A stretch of 64,000 nt of DNA from JACVRW01 sp038323835 (GTDB taxonomy: Bacteria; Actinomycetota; Thermoleophilia; Solirubrobacterales; Thermoleophilaceae), in NCBI GenBank assembly GCA_038323835.1, contig JBBQHI010000016.1, positions 9,590-73,589 of the forward strand. The letters are read 5' to 3'. The notes beneath the pieces are model-generated. The model ran no database searches and was not told the DNA's origin. It saw nothing but the letters and a program-made list of their open reading frames with translations. Made by a program: the position numbers and the translations under genes. How positions within the stretch are numbered: the stretch's first letter is position 1; every line of letters starts with the position of its first letter. This document shows positions 19,429-28,172 of the stretch, in pieces.

Positions 19429-20166
19429 GTGCGGCTCCTCTACCCCGAGAATCGCACCACCTCGCCCGCCGACCTGGCCTCGGGTCTGCTGCTGTCGGAC
19501 CAGGCCCCTCCTGACCGGCCCTACCTGGTGGTGAACATGGTGTCCACGCTGGACGGCAAGGCGGCCGTGGACTGGCGCACCCAGGGGCTGTCCTCGGACC
19601 TCGACCGCGAGCTGTTCCACCACCTGCGCACCCAGGCGGACGCGGTGATGGTGGGCGCGGGCACCGCGCGGGCCGAGCGCTATGGCGCGATGGTGAAGAC
19701 CGACGAGTTGCGCGACAAGCGCGAGGCCGAGGGCCTAGAGCGCGAGGCCCTGGCGGTGGTGGTGTCCGGGCGGCTCGACCTTCCCCGGGACCTGCCACTC
19801 CTCGGCGAGCCCTCACAGCGGGTGGTGGTGGCCACCGGCTCGGACTCTGAGGTGCCCGGCACCGGCGAGCAGGTGGGGTACGAGAGGGTGGGCGACGACC
19901 TCCCGCTGCTCATGGCCCGCCTGCGCAACGACCACGGAGTGCGGTCTGTCCTGTGCGAGGGCGGTCCCACGCTCAACTCGTTCCTGTTCGCGGCCGGGCT
20001 GGTGGACGAGCTCTTCCTAACCCTCCACCCGAAGGTCTTGGGCGGGGCCGCCGCGCTCACGATCGTTGCCGGCCGGGAGGTGGTCGAGCCCGCCGATCTG
20101 GAGCTGATCTCCCTCGCCGAGGGGGGCGGCGATCTCTTTACGCGATGGAGGGTCAAGCCACGCTGA
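19429..20166 (+). CDS. RibD C-terminal domain / pyrimidine reductase family protein
   Basis: DHFR-fold reductase like the C-terminal half of RibD (5-amino-6-ribosylamino-uracil phosphate reductase). Features: YLVVNMVSTLDGKAAVDWRTQGLSS, the NADPH-binding HHLRTQADAVMVGAGTAR, and SVLCEGGPTLNSFLFAAGLVDELFLTLHP. The N-terminal deaminase domain is absent, as in many actinobacterial stand-alone members, some of which act in riboflavin or F420-linked metabolism. TAGGGT at 19416-19421 lies 7 nt before GTG 19429, suggesting a leaderless start there; GTG 19420 is an in-frame alternative. Confidence 0.82.
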   Translation: MRLLYPENRTTSPADLASGLLLSDQAPPDRPYLVVNMVSTLDGKAAVDWRTQGLSSDLDRELFHHLRTQADAVMVGAGTARAERYGAMVKTDELRDKREAEGLEREALAVVVSGRLDLPRDLPLLGEPSQRVVVATGSDSEVPGTGEQVGYERVGDDLPLLMARLRNDHGVRSVLCEGGPTLNSFLFAAGLVDELFLTLHPKVLGGAAALTIVAGREVVEPADLELISLAEGGGDLFTRWRVKPR

Positions 20167-20168
20167 CA

Positions 20169-20260
20169 TGGTCCGGTGCTCGCCCGGATGACATGGCTGC
20201 GGTGCTTGCCCGATCACCGATCGGGCTTCGCTCCTCACCGCCCGGGCTGCGCCCCCCTGG
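20169..20260 (+). repeat. Palindromic intergenic repeat, copy 2
   Basis: Core hairpin GCCCGATC-ACC-GATCGGGC at 20208-20226 with the same flanks as copy 1 (over 80 nt nearly identical), sitting between the reductase gene and ftsE. Confidence 0.8.
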
Positions 20261-20331
20261 GGCCGAGATAGGTGCAGGCGGGGTTGCACCGGCGGCTCTA
20301 CGCAGGGCTTTTCGCTAAGAATCATCCTCGG

Positions 20332-21153
20332 ATGGATTCCGTTCACAGCGAAACGGCACTCCCCGGGGGGCGCCGGCAGGCCCGTGGCGCCGATGTCCCG
20401 GTGGTCGAGTTCAAGGACGTCAGCAAGGTCTACGACGGCGGTTCCGTCGGCCTCGACGGCGCCTCCATGCGCATCGGCCGCGGCGAGTTCGTGTTCCTCG
20501 TGGGCCCGACCGGCTGCGGGAAGTCCACCTGCATCCGCCTGCTCCTCATGGAGCTGGAGGCCAGCCGCGGCGAGATCTCCATCGCCGGCCGTGAGCTGAG
20601 CGGCATACCGCGCTCGCGGGTGCCCTACCTGCGCCGGAACCTCGGCGTCGTGTTCCAGGACTACAAGCTCCTGCCGAACCGGACCATCTACGACAACGTG
20701 GCCTACTCGCTCCAGGTGATCGGCGAGACCCGCCAGGAGATCCGCCGCAAGGTGCCGGACATCCTGCACCTCGTGGGGCTGTCCACAAAGCTCCACAACT
20801 TCCCCGACGAGCTGTCGGGCGGCGAGCAGCAGCGCGTGTCGATCGCGCGCGCCTTCGTGAACCACCCGCCGCTCGTGCTGGCCGACGAGCCCACCGGGAA
20901 CCTCGACCCCGAGACCTCGATCGGGATCATGCAGCTGATCTACCGGATCAACCGCACCGGCACCACCGTGATCGTGGCCACCCACGACAAGGAGATGGTG
21001 GACAAGATGCGCCGGCGGGTGATCGAGCTGCGCGAGGGACGCATCATCCGCGACGAGCTCTCGGGCCTCTACCGCCCGGACGAGTCCACCACCGAGTTCG
21101 CCGTGCGCCTGCGCGGAGAGCTGGGCGTGGGCGACGAGGGGCACCCCAACTAG
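20332..21153 (+). CDS. ftsE: Cell-division ATP-binding protein FtsE
   Basis: ABC-type ATPase that works with FtsX to couple division to peptidoglycan hydrolase activation. Walker A GPTGCGKST, Q-loop VVFQDYKLLPNRT, signature LSGGEQQRVSIARA, Walker B LVLADEPTGNLDP and the switch His (VATHDKEMV) are all present. From ATG 20332 it has about 22 extra N-terminal residues before the conserved VVEFKDVSKVY, so a GTG or internal start is possible. The C-terminal tail past the ABC core is also long. ftsX follows after 2 nt. Confidence 0.95.
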   Translation: MDSVHSETALPGGRRQARGADVPVVEFKDVSKVYDGGSVGLDGASMRIGRGEFVFLVGPTGCGKSTCIRLLLMELEASRGEISIAGRELSGIPRSRVPYLRRNLGVVFQDYKLLPNRTIYDNVAYSLQVIGETRQEIRRKVPDILHLVGLSTKLHNFPDELSGGEQQRVSIARAFVNHPPLVLADEPTGNLDPETSIGIMQLIYRINRTGTTVIVATHDKEMVDKMRRRVIELREGRIIRDELSGLYRPDESTTEFAVRLRGELGVGDEGHPN

Positions 21154-21155
21154 CC

Positions 21156-22046
21156 GTGCGCGCCGCGTTCTTCTTCCGCGAGGCACTGCGCGGCCTGCGC
21201 CGCAGCTCCGCGCCCGCACTGGCCGCGCTGCTCACGGTGCTGCTGACCGCACTGGTGCTCGGGGTCTTCATCCCGATCGTCCAGGCCACGACCGGTACCG
21301 CCAACGCCGTACGCAGCCGCGTCGTCGCCGACGTGTACGTGAAGGACGCCACCACGCAGGCCCAGCGGTCCGAGCTGAAGCGCGAGCTCGAGGCCACCGC
21401 CGGCGTCAAGTCCGTGGAGTACATCTCGAAGGCCGAGGCGCTCAAGCGCGCGAAGGACAAGAACCCCGGGGCCTTCGACGCCGGAACCGCACTGCTGGGA
21501 GCCAACCCCCTGCCCGCCTCGTTCCGGGTCACCCCCGAGGACCCGGATCGCCTGCAGAGCATCGTGGCCGCCCTCGAGCCGGGAGGCAAGCCGCGCTTCC
21601 CCGCCATCGACGAGGTGCGCAACCGCGAGGACGAGACGAGCAAGATCCTCTCGGCCACCGGACTGGTGAAGGCCCTCACCGCCGGGCTGGCGATCCTGCT
21701 GGTGTTCGCCTCGATCGCGCTGATCGCCAACACCATCCGGCTGTCCGTGTTCGCACGCCGGCGTGAGGTGGAGGTGATGAAGCTGGTGGGCGCCACCAAC
21801 TGGTTCATCCGCTGGCCGTTCGTGATCGAGGGTGTGATCGTCGGCTTCTTCGGCGGCCTCCTGGCCGTGCTGCTCCTGACGATCGCCAAGGAGACCTTCA
21901 TCGACCCGCTGTCCGATCGCTTTGCGCTGCTGGCCGCGCCGGACACGATCGACTTCCCGCTGCTCGTGGTGCTGCTCATGGTCGCCTGCATCACGGTGTC
22001 GGCCATCGGCAGCGGCATCACCCTCCGCCGCTTCCTGCGGGTCTAG
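21156..22046 (+). CDS. ftsX: Cell-division permease FtsX
   Basis: A 296-aa membrane partner of FtsE. TM1 (APALAALLTVLLTALVLGVF), a large extracellular domain (DVYVKDATTQAQRSELKREL), then three TMs (AGLAILLVFASIALIANTIR; GVIVGFFGGLLAVLLLTI; LLVVLLMVACITVSAIGSG), with the FtsX stretch VFARRREVEVMKLVGATNWF. The layout matches FtsX in length and topology. It begins 2 nt after ftsE (GTG), so the two are coupled; the ctp-type protease follows. Confidence 0.95.
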   Translation: MRAAFFFREALRGLRRSSAPALAALLTVLLTALVLGVFIPIVQATTGTANAVRSRVVADVYVKDATTQAQRSELKRELEATAGVKSVEYISKAEALKRAKDKNPGAFDAGTALLGANPLPASFRVTPEDPDRLQSIVAALEPGGKPRFPAIDEVRNREDETSKILSATGLVKALTAGLAILLVFASIALIANTIRLSVFARRREVEVMKLVGATNWFIRWPFVIEGVIVGFFGGLLAVLLLTIAKETFIDPLSDRFALLAAPDTIDFPLLVVLLMVACITVSAIGSGITLRRFLRV

Positions 22047-22082
22047 CCCCGCCCGGTGGGCCGGGCCCGCGACGCCGCTCAC

Positions 22083-22088
22083 TACCCT
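22083..22088 (+). promoter_or_regulatory. -10 box TACCCT for ctp
   Basis: TACCCT lies 11 nt before GTG 22100, giving a 4-5-nt leader at most; the same TACCCT box precedes tmRNA and the 59336 gene. Confidence 0.4.
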
Positions 22089-22099
22089 CACTCGTTGCC

Positions 22100-23266
22100 G
22101 TGAGATCCCGCCCCGTAGTCCTCATCGCCGCCTTCCTCGCCGTCCTGACGGGGGGAATCTGGCTGGGCGGTCACCCCGAGCACCTCCCCGGGCCGATCCG
22201 CGACACGTTGGTGAAGGACGACCGCGCGCTGCGGGCCGAGGTCACGTCCTCGATCGAGGACAACTTCTACAAGAAGGTGGACCGGAAGAAGCTGGAGGCC
22301 GGGTCGCTGAATGGGATGGTGGAGTCGCTTGGGGATCAGTTCTCGCACTACCTCACGCCGGAGCAGGCCGCGCGCTTCCAGGAGGACGTGCACGGAGAGT
22401 TCGAGGGCGTGGGCATGAACGTGGAGGAGGCGAAGCGCGGCCTGCGGGTGCTGCGCGTGTTTGGGTCCTCGCCCGCCCAGCGCGCGGGCATCATGAAGGA
22501 CGACCTGATCGTCGCGGTGAACGGGCGCTCCATCTCCGGGCTCAGCAGCGACGTGGCGGTGGCGCGCATCAAGGGTCCCTCTGGCACCTCGGTGAGGCTC
22601 GGGGTGGTCTCAGGCGATCACGACCCGCGCACGCTGAAGGTGCGGCGCGAGCGCATCGACATCCCTGTGGCCGCGGGACGCATCGTCACGCACAACGGCA
22701 AGAAGGTCGGCGTCGTGCGCCTCACCGGCTTCAGCTCGGGGGCCCACGGCTTCCTGCGCCGTCAGGTGGACAAGGTGCTGAAGAAGGGCGCGCAGGGGAT
22801 CGTGCTCGACCTGCGCGGAAACGGCGGGGGACTGCTCACCGAGGGCGTGCTGGTGGCCAGCATCTTCATCGAGCACGGCAAGATCGTGTCCGTCCGGGGA
22901 CGCTCGCGCAGCGAGCGCACCGAGGACGCGGCCGGAGGGGCCATCAGCCCGAAGATCCCGGTGGTGGTGCTGGTGGACAGCGGCAGCGCCAGCGCCTCGG
23001 AGATCGTGACCGGCGCGCTGCGCGACCGTAAGCGCGCCACGGTCGTGGGCACCACCACCTACGGCAAGGGACTGGTCCAGGAGATGATGGAGCTCTCCAA
23101 CGGGGGCCTGCTGGACCTCACCGTGGCCAACTACTACCTGCCGAATGGCGAGACCATCACGACGAAGGGGATCAAGCCCGCGGTGAAGGCCAGGGACAAC
23201 CCCCGCACCGCCCGGGACGAGGCCCTTCCCGCCGCGCTCGACGCCGTGCTCGCGAAGCAGCGGTGA
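22100..23266 (+). CDS. C-terminal processing protease (S41, PDZ)
   Basis: A 388-aa CtpA/Prc-type serine protease. It has an N-terminal signal/anchor (VVLIAAFLAVLTGGIWLGG), a short domain (SLGDQFSHYLTPEQAARF), a PDZ domain (GSSPAQRAGIMKDDLIVAVNG) and the S41 core. The catalytic Ser lies in DSGSASASEIVTG and the Lys in TTTYGKGLVQEMM. It trims the C-termini of exported proteins, possibly including division or wall proteins, given that ftsEX precedes it. The stop TGA overlaps the start of the RNase gene. Confidence 0.93.
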   Translation: MRSRPVVLIAAFLAVLTGGIWLGGHPEHLPGPIRDTLVKDDRALRAEVTSSIEDNFYKKVDRKKLEAGSLNGMVESLGDQFSHYLTPEQAARFQEDVHGEFEGVGMNVEEAKRGLRVLRVFGSSPAQRAGIMKDDLIVAVNGRSISGLSSDVAVARIKGPSGTSVRLGVVSGDHDPRTLKVRRERIDIPVAAGRIVTHNGKKVGVVRLTGFSSGAHGFLRRQVDKVLKKGAQGIVLDLRGNGGGLLTEGVLVASIFIEHGKIVSVRGRSRSERTEDAAGGAISPKIPVVVLVDSGSASASEIVTGALRDRKRATVVGTTTYGKGLVQEMMELSNGGLLDLTVANYYLPNGETITTKGIKPAVKARDNPRTARDEALPAALDAVLAKQR

Positions 23267-24999
23267 GCGCGGCCCGGGCGGGGCGGCCCGCGCGTCAGTC
23301 CGACCGGCGCCCGCAGGACCAGCCGCTGGTGGCCGTGCTGGAGAAGCGCGGCCGGTTCCTGGTGGCCGAGCCGCTGTTCGGCCGCGGGCCGCGCACCGCG
23401 GTGGAGCGGGGGCCGGCCGGTCCCGGAGACCTGGTGGTGGTGGGCTCGGGCAAGCGCGGGGCGAAGGTGGTGAGGGTGCTGGGGCGCCCCGATCGCGCGC
23501 GTGACGTGGTGGAGGGACTGATGCTCGACCGCGGCCTGCACCGCAACTACGGCCGCCGGCCGACGATGGAGGCGGAGGCGGCGGTGACCGAGCCCTACGC
23601 GGCGGACGCGCGCGTGGAGCTCACGGGGCTGCCCACCTTCACGATCGACCCCGACGACGCTCAGGACTTCGACGACGCCATCTCCGCCCGGCGTGAGGAG
23701 GGCCGGGTGCGGGTGTGGGTGCACATCGCCGACGTGACGGCCTACCTGCGCCCGGGCGGCGCCCTGGAGCGCGAGGCCCTGCGCCGGGCCACCAGCGTCT
23801 ACGTGCCCGGAGCGGTGGAGCCGATGCTGCCGGAGGCGCTCTCGAACCGGGCCTCGTCGCTGAGGCCGGGGGAGGAGAAGCTGGCCGTGACGGTGGAGAT
23901 GGAGATGGAGGGCGCGAAGGTGCTGAAGGTGGCCTTCCACCGCTCGCGCATCCGCAGCGACGCCCGGCTCACGTACGGGCAGGTGGACGACGTGTTCGCG
24001 GGTCGCGAACGAGCCACGGAGCCCTGGGCGGCCCCCCTCGAGGTCACGCGCGAGGTGGCCCGCGCCCTGCACGCCCGCCGGGACTCGCTCGCCATCTCGA
24101 ACCCGGAGCCGACGTTCGAGTTCGACTCCGACGGCCACGTCACCGGCGTGCGCAACGAGGAGCAGACGGAGTCCCACGGGATGATTGAGGCGCTGATGGT
24201 ACTGGCCAACGAGCAGGTGGCCGGATACCTGGAGGACCACCGCCTGCCCACCCTCTACCGGGTGCACGAGCGTCCCGAGCCGCGCTCGGTGGAGTTCCTG
24301 GCCGACCAGCTCGCGAGCCTCGACATCCCCACGCCTCCGCTGCCCAAGAACATGACCCCCCAGCAGGCCGCAGACGCGGCCTCGGAGATGTCGCGGATCG
24401 TGGCCCGGGACGCGCCCGACCGGCGGGCCATCGGCACGCTTGTCCTGCGTGCGCTCAAGCAGGCCTACTACTCGCCGCGCAACCTGGGGCACGCCGGCCT
24501 GGCCAGCGAGCGCTACACGCACTTCACCTCGCCGATCCGCCGCTACCCGGACGTGGTGGCCCACCGCGCGCTGCTTCAGGGGCTCGGGATCGACGACGCG
24601 GCCACCCCGGCCTCCGAGCTCGCGGAGCTCGGGGTGCACACCTCGGCGCTGGAGCGCGAGGCGATGAAGATCGAGCGCACGGCCGACGACGTGGTGCTGG
24701 CATTCCTGCTCGAGCGGCGGCTGGCGGAGGCCGGACCGGAGGAGCCTCCCGCGTTCGAGGGCGAGGTGGTGGGCCTGATCGAGAAGGGGGCCTTCATACG
24801 CTTCGGCGAGGAGGGCTTCGAGGGCTTTCTCGGCGTGCGCCAGATGCGCGACTGGTGGACGCTGAACGAGCAGGGCACGGCGCTGGTGTCGCAGGGAGCG
24901 GGCCGCGCACTGCGGCTCGGCGATCCGATCCAGGTGGGCGTGGAGCGCGTGGATGCGCCTCGCGGCCGTGTGGATCTAGCGCCTATAGTCGCCGCGTGA
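23263..24999 (+). CDS. RNB-type 3'-5' exoribonuclease (RNase R/II family)
   Basis: A 578-aa exoribonuclease, shorter than E. coli RNase R (813 aa). It has cold-shock-like N-terminal regions, the RNB core with the acidic cluster FTIDPDDAQDFDDAISARR, SHGMIEALMVLANEQVA, the RNB C-terminal YTHFTSPIRRYPDVVAHR, and an S1 domain (EGEVVGLIEKGAFIRF). The winged-helix N-terminus of RNase R is missing, so it could also be called RNase II-like. It degrades mRNA and structured RNA and assists tmRNA-tagged mRNA decay in other bacteria; smpB lies downstream. Starts at GTG in GTGA overlap with ctp. Confidence 0.93.
   Translation: MSAARAGRPARQSDRRPQDQPLVAVLEKRGRFLVAEPLFGRGPRTAVERGPAGPGDLVVVGSGKRGAKVVRVLGRPDRARDVVEGLMLDRGLHRNYGRRPTMEAEAAVTEPYAADARVELTGLPTFTIDPDDAQDFDDAISARREEGRVRVWVHIADVTAYLRPGGALEREALRRATSVYVPGAVEPMLPEALSNRASSLRPGEEKLAVTVEMEMEGAKVLKVAFHRSRIRSDARLTYGQVDDVFAGRERATEPWAAPLEVTREVARALHARRDSLAISNPEPTFEFDSDGHVTGVRNEEQTESHGMIEALMVLANEQVAGYLEDHRLPTLYRVHERPEPRSVEFLADQLASLDIPTPPLPKNMTPQQAADAASEMSRIVARDAPDRRAIGTLVLRALKQAYYSPRNLGHAGLASERYTHFTSPIRRYPDVVAHRALLQGLGIDDAATPASELAELGVHTSALEREAMKIERTADDVVLAFLLERRLAEAGPEEPPAFEGEVVGLIEKGAFIRFGEEGFEGFLGVRQMRDWWTLNEQGTALVSQGAGRALRLGDPIQVGVERVDAPRGRVDLAPIVAA
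24984..24989 (+). promoter_or_regulatory. -10 box TATAGT, leaderless start
   Basis: TATAGT is followed by 6 nt and GTG 24996. It lies inside the 3' end of the RNase gene, so the downstream gene can be transcribed separately. Confidence 0.55.
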
Positions 25000-25844
25000 T
25001 CCGCTTCGCAGGAGCCATCGTCACCGCCCTCGTGCTCGCCGCGCCCGCGGCGGCGGCGCCCGTGACCGAGACCGCCACGTCGGGCACGGTAACCGCTCAT
25101 TTCACCTACGAGCGCACCGGCAGGGACTACTCCAAGTTCCACCTGACGATCGAGCGCGACGGCAGGAAGCTCTTCGACCGTCCCCTGCCCTCGGGCTGCA
25201 GGTCCGGCCCCTGCGGGGTGGTGCCGGCCAACCGCACGGCGGGGACCGACTCCGTGGCGGTCAGGGACGTGAACGGCGACCGCGAGCCGGACGTGATCGT
25301 GGACCTCTTCACCGGCGGCGCGCACTGCTGCGAGGTGTCCACGGTCTACTCGTTCGTGGAGGGGTCAGGCACGTACTCCGTGCGTCGCCACGACTGGGCC
25401 GACGCCGGCTACCGGCTGCGCGACCTCGGCAAGGACGGCCAGTTCGAGTTCTACAGCGCCGACGCCCGCTTCGGATATCGCTACTCGTCGTACGCCGAGT
25501 CCTACCTCCCGGTGCGGATCTTCCGCCTGCGCGAGGGCAAGCTCGTGGACGTGACCACGTCGTTCCGGGGTGTCCTGCGCGCCGACGCCCGCAGCGCGCT
25601 GCGCCTGTACCGCAAGCAGCGGAGCCGCCGCGACGTGAACGTGCGCGGCATGCTGGCCGCCTACGCCGCCGACCGCTACCGCCTCGGCGAGCGCAAGGGG
25701 GCACGCCAGACGCTCTTCCGCGCGCTCGGCCGCGGCGATCTCAACCCGGCGCATGCGTTGGACGCCGGTCCGTTCGCCCGCTCCTACATCGCCCGCGTGG
25801 ACCGCTTTCTGCGGAAGATCGGGTACACGCAGAAGAAGAATTAG
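24996..25844 (+). CDS. Secreted FG-GAP/VCBS-like protein of unknown function
   Basis: A 282-aa protein with signal peptide (MIRFAGAIVTALVLAAPAAA, cleavage after AAA-A). An FG-GAP-like calcium-binding stretch (VRDVNGDREPDVIVDLFTGG) precedes AHCCEVSTVY. The middle repeats tyrosines (DARFGYRYSSYAESYLPVRIF), followed by a basic, alanine-rich helical C-terminus. GTG 24996 overlaps the RNase stop. It resembles exported repeat-containing proteins but matches no enzyme I can name. Confidence 0.75.
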   Translation: MIRFAGAIVTALVLAAPAAAAPVTETATSGTVTAHFTYERTGRDYSKFHLTIERDGRKLFDRPLPSGCRSGPCGVVPANRTAGTDSVAVRDVNGDREPDVIVDLFTGGAHCCEVSTVYSFVEGSGTYSVRRHDWADAGYRLRDLGKDGQFEFYSADARFGYRYSSYAESYLPVRIFRLREGKLVDVTTSFRGVLRADARSALRLYRKQRSRRDVNVRGMLAAYAADRYRLGERKGARQTLFRALGRGDLNPAHALDAGPFARSYIARVDRFLRKIGYTQKKN

Positions 25845-25846
25845 CC

Positions 25847-26323
25847 GTGGCGAAGAAGGGCAAGCGCAAGGCGGCCCCGGGTGACGTGGCCACGAACCGC
25901 CAGGCCGCCTTCCGCTATCACCTGGACGAGCGGATCGAGGCCGGCATCGAGCTTCAGGGCTCGGAGGTGAAGTCGATGCGAAACGGCGGCGTGCAGCTGA
26001 AGGACGCCTACGCCGAGGTGCGCGACGGCGAGGTGTGGATCCAGAACATGCACGTGGCGCCGTACAAGCACGCGGGCAGGGAGAACCACGAGCCGGAGCG
26101 CCCGCGCAAGCTCCTGCTCCACCGCAAGGAGATCGAGCGCCTTATCGGCAGCACCTCAGAGCGCGGGCTCACCATCGTGCCCACGCGCGTCTACTTCTCC
26201 GGCTCGCGCGCGAAGGTGGAGATCGCCGTGGCACGCGGCAAGGACGCCTTCGACAAGCGGCACAGCATCAAGGACCGCGATCAGCGCCGGGAGATCGACC
26301 GGGCGCTGGCCGACCGCGACTAG
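25847..26323 (+). CDS. smpB: SsrA-binding protein SmpB
   Basis: A 158-aa partner of tmRNA that delivers it to stalled ribosomes for trans-translation. Conserved segments: ATNRQAAFRYHLDERIEAGI, the QGSEVKSMRNGGVQLKDAYAEV core, MHVAPYKHAGRENHEPERPR, and the basic C-terminal tail (DKRHSIKDRDQRREIDRALA) that enters the decoding centre. It starts at GTG, 2 nt after the preceding stop. Its ssrA partner is 13 kb away in this window. The TAG stop is supplied by the left end of a MITE-like element at 26322. Confidence 0.96.
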   Translation: MAKKGKRKAAPGDVATNRQAAFRYHLDERIEAGIELQGSEVKSMRNGGVQLKDAYAEVRDGEVWIQNMHVAPYKHAGRENHEPERPRKLLLHRKEIERLIGSTSERGLTIVPTRVYFSGSRAKVEIAVARGKDAFDKRHSIKDRDQRREIDRALADRD

Positions 26324-26417
26324 TGTCCTGAGTCGGAAGTTCGGCAACAGCTTGCCGAGTGGCCCACCCAGGTCCAGACGCCGGGAAGGTGCGCTCGAAC
26401 TAACGACTCAGGGCACT
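26322..26417 (-). mobile_element. MITE-like element, short copy with internal deletion
   Basis: A 96-nt inverted copy of the 14131-14293 element, lacking about 67 internal nt. Ends: AGTGTCCTGAGTCGGAAGTT and AGTGCCCTGAGTCGTTAGTT read inward. Flanks are T..A, so TA appears at both sides, as for IS630/Tc1 target duplication. Contains no ORF. Confidence 0.8.
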
Positions 26418-26426
26418 ACCGGCTCG

Positions 26427-27209
26427 TCAGGAGGAGGCGGTCTCGAGCATGGCCCGGCGCAGCGCCACCGACACGCGGGCGGTCACGGGACCGGGGTCCC
26501 ACTCGCGCACGCCTGCGCATGCGCGCACGGGCTCCACGCCCCGCACCGCGCCGGTCACGAATACCTCGTCGGCAGCCGCGAGGAGGCCGGGGGGGACGTT
26601 TTCCTCACGCACCTCGAGGCCGAGCGATCGGGCCACCTCGATCAGCCGGCCGCGGGTCACGCCGGGCAGGATCCGCCCGTCGGCCGCGGGGGTAACGAGG
26701 GCTTTCCCCACGACGAGGAACACGCAGGCCCGGGACGCCTCGAGCACGCTGCCGTCGCTGTCCACGAGGAGTGGAAGGGCCGGGGCGCACTCGGCGTCGG
26801 CCTGCTCGAGCAGCCGCCGGTCGGACCACTTGTGCGCCCCGATCCCGCCCGGCACCTCGAAGAGCGCCAGCTCGATCGCCTTGTCCCAGCCCGGGAACAC
26901 GAGCGCGGGCTCCACCTCGGCGGTCCGCACGCGCGTGGACAGGCCCTCGCCGTCCGGGATCACGTCCAGGCGCAGCCGCCCCAGAGAGAGCTCGGCGGCC
27001 CCTTCGGCCACCAGATCCGCCGCGTCGCCCGGCAGCTCCCGGCCATAGAGCGCCTCCAGGCTCGAGGCCAGCCGGGCCAGGTGGGCCTCCAGCTCGAACG
27101 CGCGCCCATCGTCCACGAGGACGGTCTCGAACACCCCGGCCGCCGGATCGGGCCATGTTCGGACGAGTTCGCCGTGTCGATGATCCGAGCTGTCGCCATT
27201 CACGTTCAC
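26427..27209 (-). CDS. pabC: Class IV aminotransferase, likely aminodeoxychorismate lyase
   Basis: A 260-aa fold-type IV PLP enzyme. Key parts: GVFETVLVDDGRAFELEAHLARL, the PLP-lysine region GIGAHKWSDRRLL, and LPGVTRGRLIEVARSLGLEVRE. PabC removes pyruvate from aminodeoxychorismate to give p-aminobenzoate. The fused pabAB at 30174 supports this over branched-chain aminotransferase or D-Ala aminotransferase, though the family is hard to separate by sequence alone. The start is GTG 27209; an ATG lies at 27199 in a different frame and is rejected. Divergent from the GNAT gene. Confidence 0.8.
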   Translation of the reverse strand: MNVNGDSSDHRHGELVRTWPDPAAGVFETVLVDDGRAFELEAHLARLASSLEALYGRELPGDAADLVAEGAAELSLGRLRLDVIPDGEGLSTRVRTAEVEPALVFPGWDKAIELALFEVPGGIGAHKWSDRRLLEQADAECAPALPLLVDSDGSVLEASRACVFLVVGKALVTPAADGRILPGVTRGRLIEVARSLGLEVREENVPPGLLAAADEVFVTGAVRGVEPVRACAGVREWDPGPVTARVSVALRRAMLETASS

Positions 27210-27211
27210 GC

Positions 27212-27244
27212 TTGATAACCCCGATTGAGAGTATTGACAACCCC
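27212..27244 (+). promoter_or_regulatory. Tandem 11-nt repeat in divergent pabC/GNAT region
   Basis: TTGATAACCCC (27212) and TTGACAACCCC (27234) repeat with a 22-nt period, about two helical turns, directly upstream of pabC. A candidate binding site for a regulator using direct half-sites. Confidence 0.4.
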
Positions 27245-27364
27245 TTCAGGCCGTCCCCGAAGCGCCATTCCCCGTACTACAGTGGACACAGGGTCCAGGC
27301 CGGCGGGTCACGGATGCGGACCCAGCCCCCTTCCCGCTCGACCGGAACCATCGTGTCCAGGTCC

Positions 27365-28102
27365 ATGACTCAGCAGACCCTGCCCCAACCCCAGCCCGGC
27401 GGTTCCGCCGCCCTCGTGTCTGATCTGCGCTGCCTGTACCGGCGCCACGGCCTGCGCGCGCTGTTGGGCAAGCTCTACGCCCGAGTGCGCGCATCCCTGT
27501 ACTCGCACGAGGAGTTCGTGGTCCTGGCCAAGGATCTCTCGGACACCAGCGAGATGTCGTTCGCCGGGTCGCTGAGGATCGAGGAGCTCGAGCCGAGGCA
27601 CCTCCCGGCGCTCTACCGCTTCAACCGCCGGCGCTGCGACTCCAAGGCGAATGCCCGCGCGCTGGGCGACGTCGAGCAGGGCTACCGAGGCTACGTCGGC
27701 TATGTCGGCGCCGAGCTCGTGGGCTACTACTGGTGGGTGGACCGGGCGATCGAGCCCCGGCACCGCGACATCGCCGCCTACGGTCTCGAGATCGAGCTGG
27801 GCGAGCAAGATGTCTACGGCTTCGACTTCTTCCTGCTCGAGGAGCACAGGGGCGGGGGGAACTCGGTCGAGTTCCTGCACACGGTCGAGACGCTGCTCAG
27901 GGACCGCGGGTACCGGACCCTGTGGGGCTACGTGGTGGCCGGCAACAAGCCGGCGCGCTGGCTCTACAGCATGCGCGGGTACCGGCCGGTGCGGAAGATC
28001 GAGGCCAGAAGGGTGCTCACCAGGCGGACGCCGGTGGGCGCGGCCGGCCTCGGCCCGGACGGCTCGGGCGCCGAGGCCAAGCCCTCCGTGGCCGCTCGCT
28101 GA
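27365..28102 (+). CDS. GNAT-family N-acetyltransferase-like protein
   Basis: A 245-aa protein. The N-terminal ~60 residues (LRCLYRRHGLRALLGKLYARV) precede a GNAT domain (SLRIEELEPRHLPALYRFNRR ... YGFDFFLLEEHRGGGNSVEFL, acetyl-CoA loop; VVAGNKPARWLYSMRGYRPVR). It would transfer an acyl group from CoA or from a carrier protein. It heads a probable operon with an acyl-carrier protein and an adenylating ligase, so it may use a carrier-bound acyl donor. ATG 27314 is an in-frame upstream alternative. Substrate not predictable. Confidence 0.72.
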   Translation: MTQQTLPQPQPGGSAALVSDLRCLYRRHGLRALLGKLYARVRASLYSHEEFVVLAKDLSDTSEMSFAGSLRIEELEPRHLPALYRFNRRRCDSKANARALGDVEQGYRGYVGYVGAELVGYYWWVDRAIEPRHRDIAAYGLEIELGEQDVYGFDFFLLEEHRGGGNSVEFLHTVETLLRDRGYRTLWGYVVAGNKPARWLYSMRGYRPVRKIEARRVLTRRTPVGAAGLGPDGSGAEAKPSVAAR

Positions 28103-28172
28103 CGCGGTTCGGAGGGCGATCCGTCCAACACGTCGCTTTTGGCGTTACTTTGTAGCGGTCGGACGGCGATCA

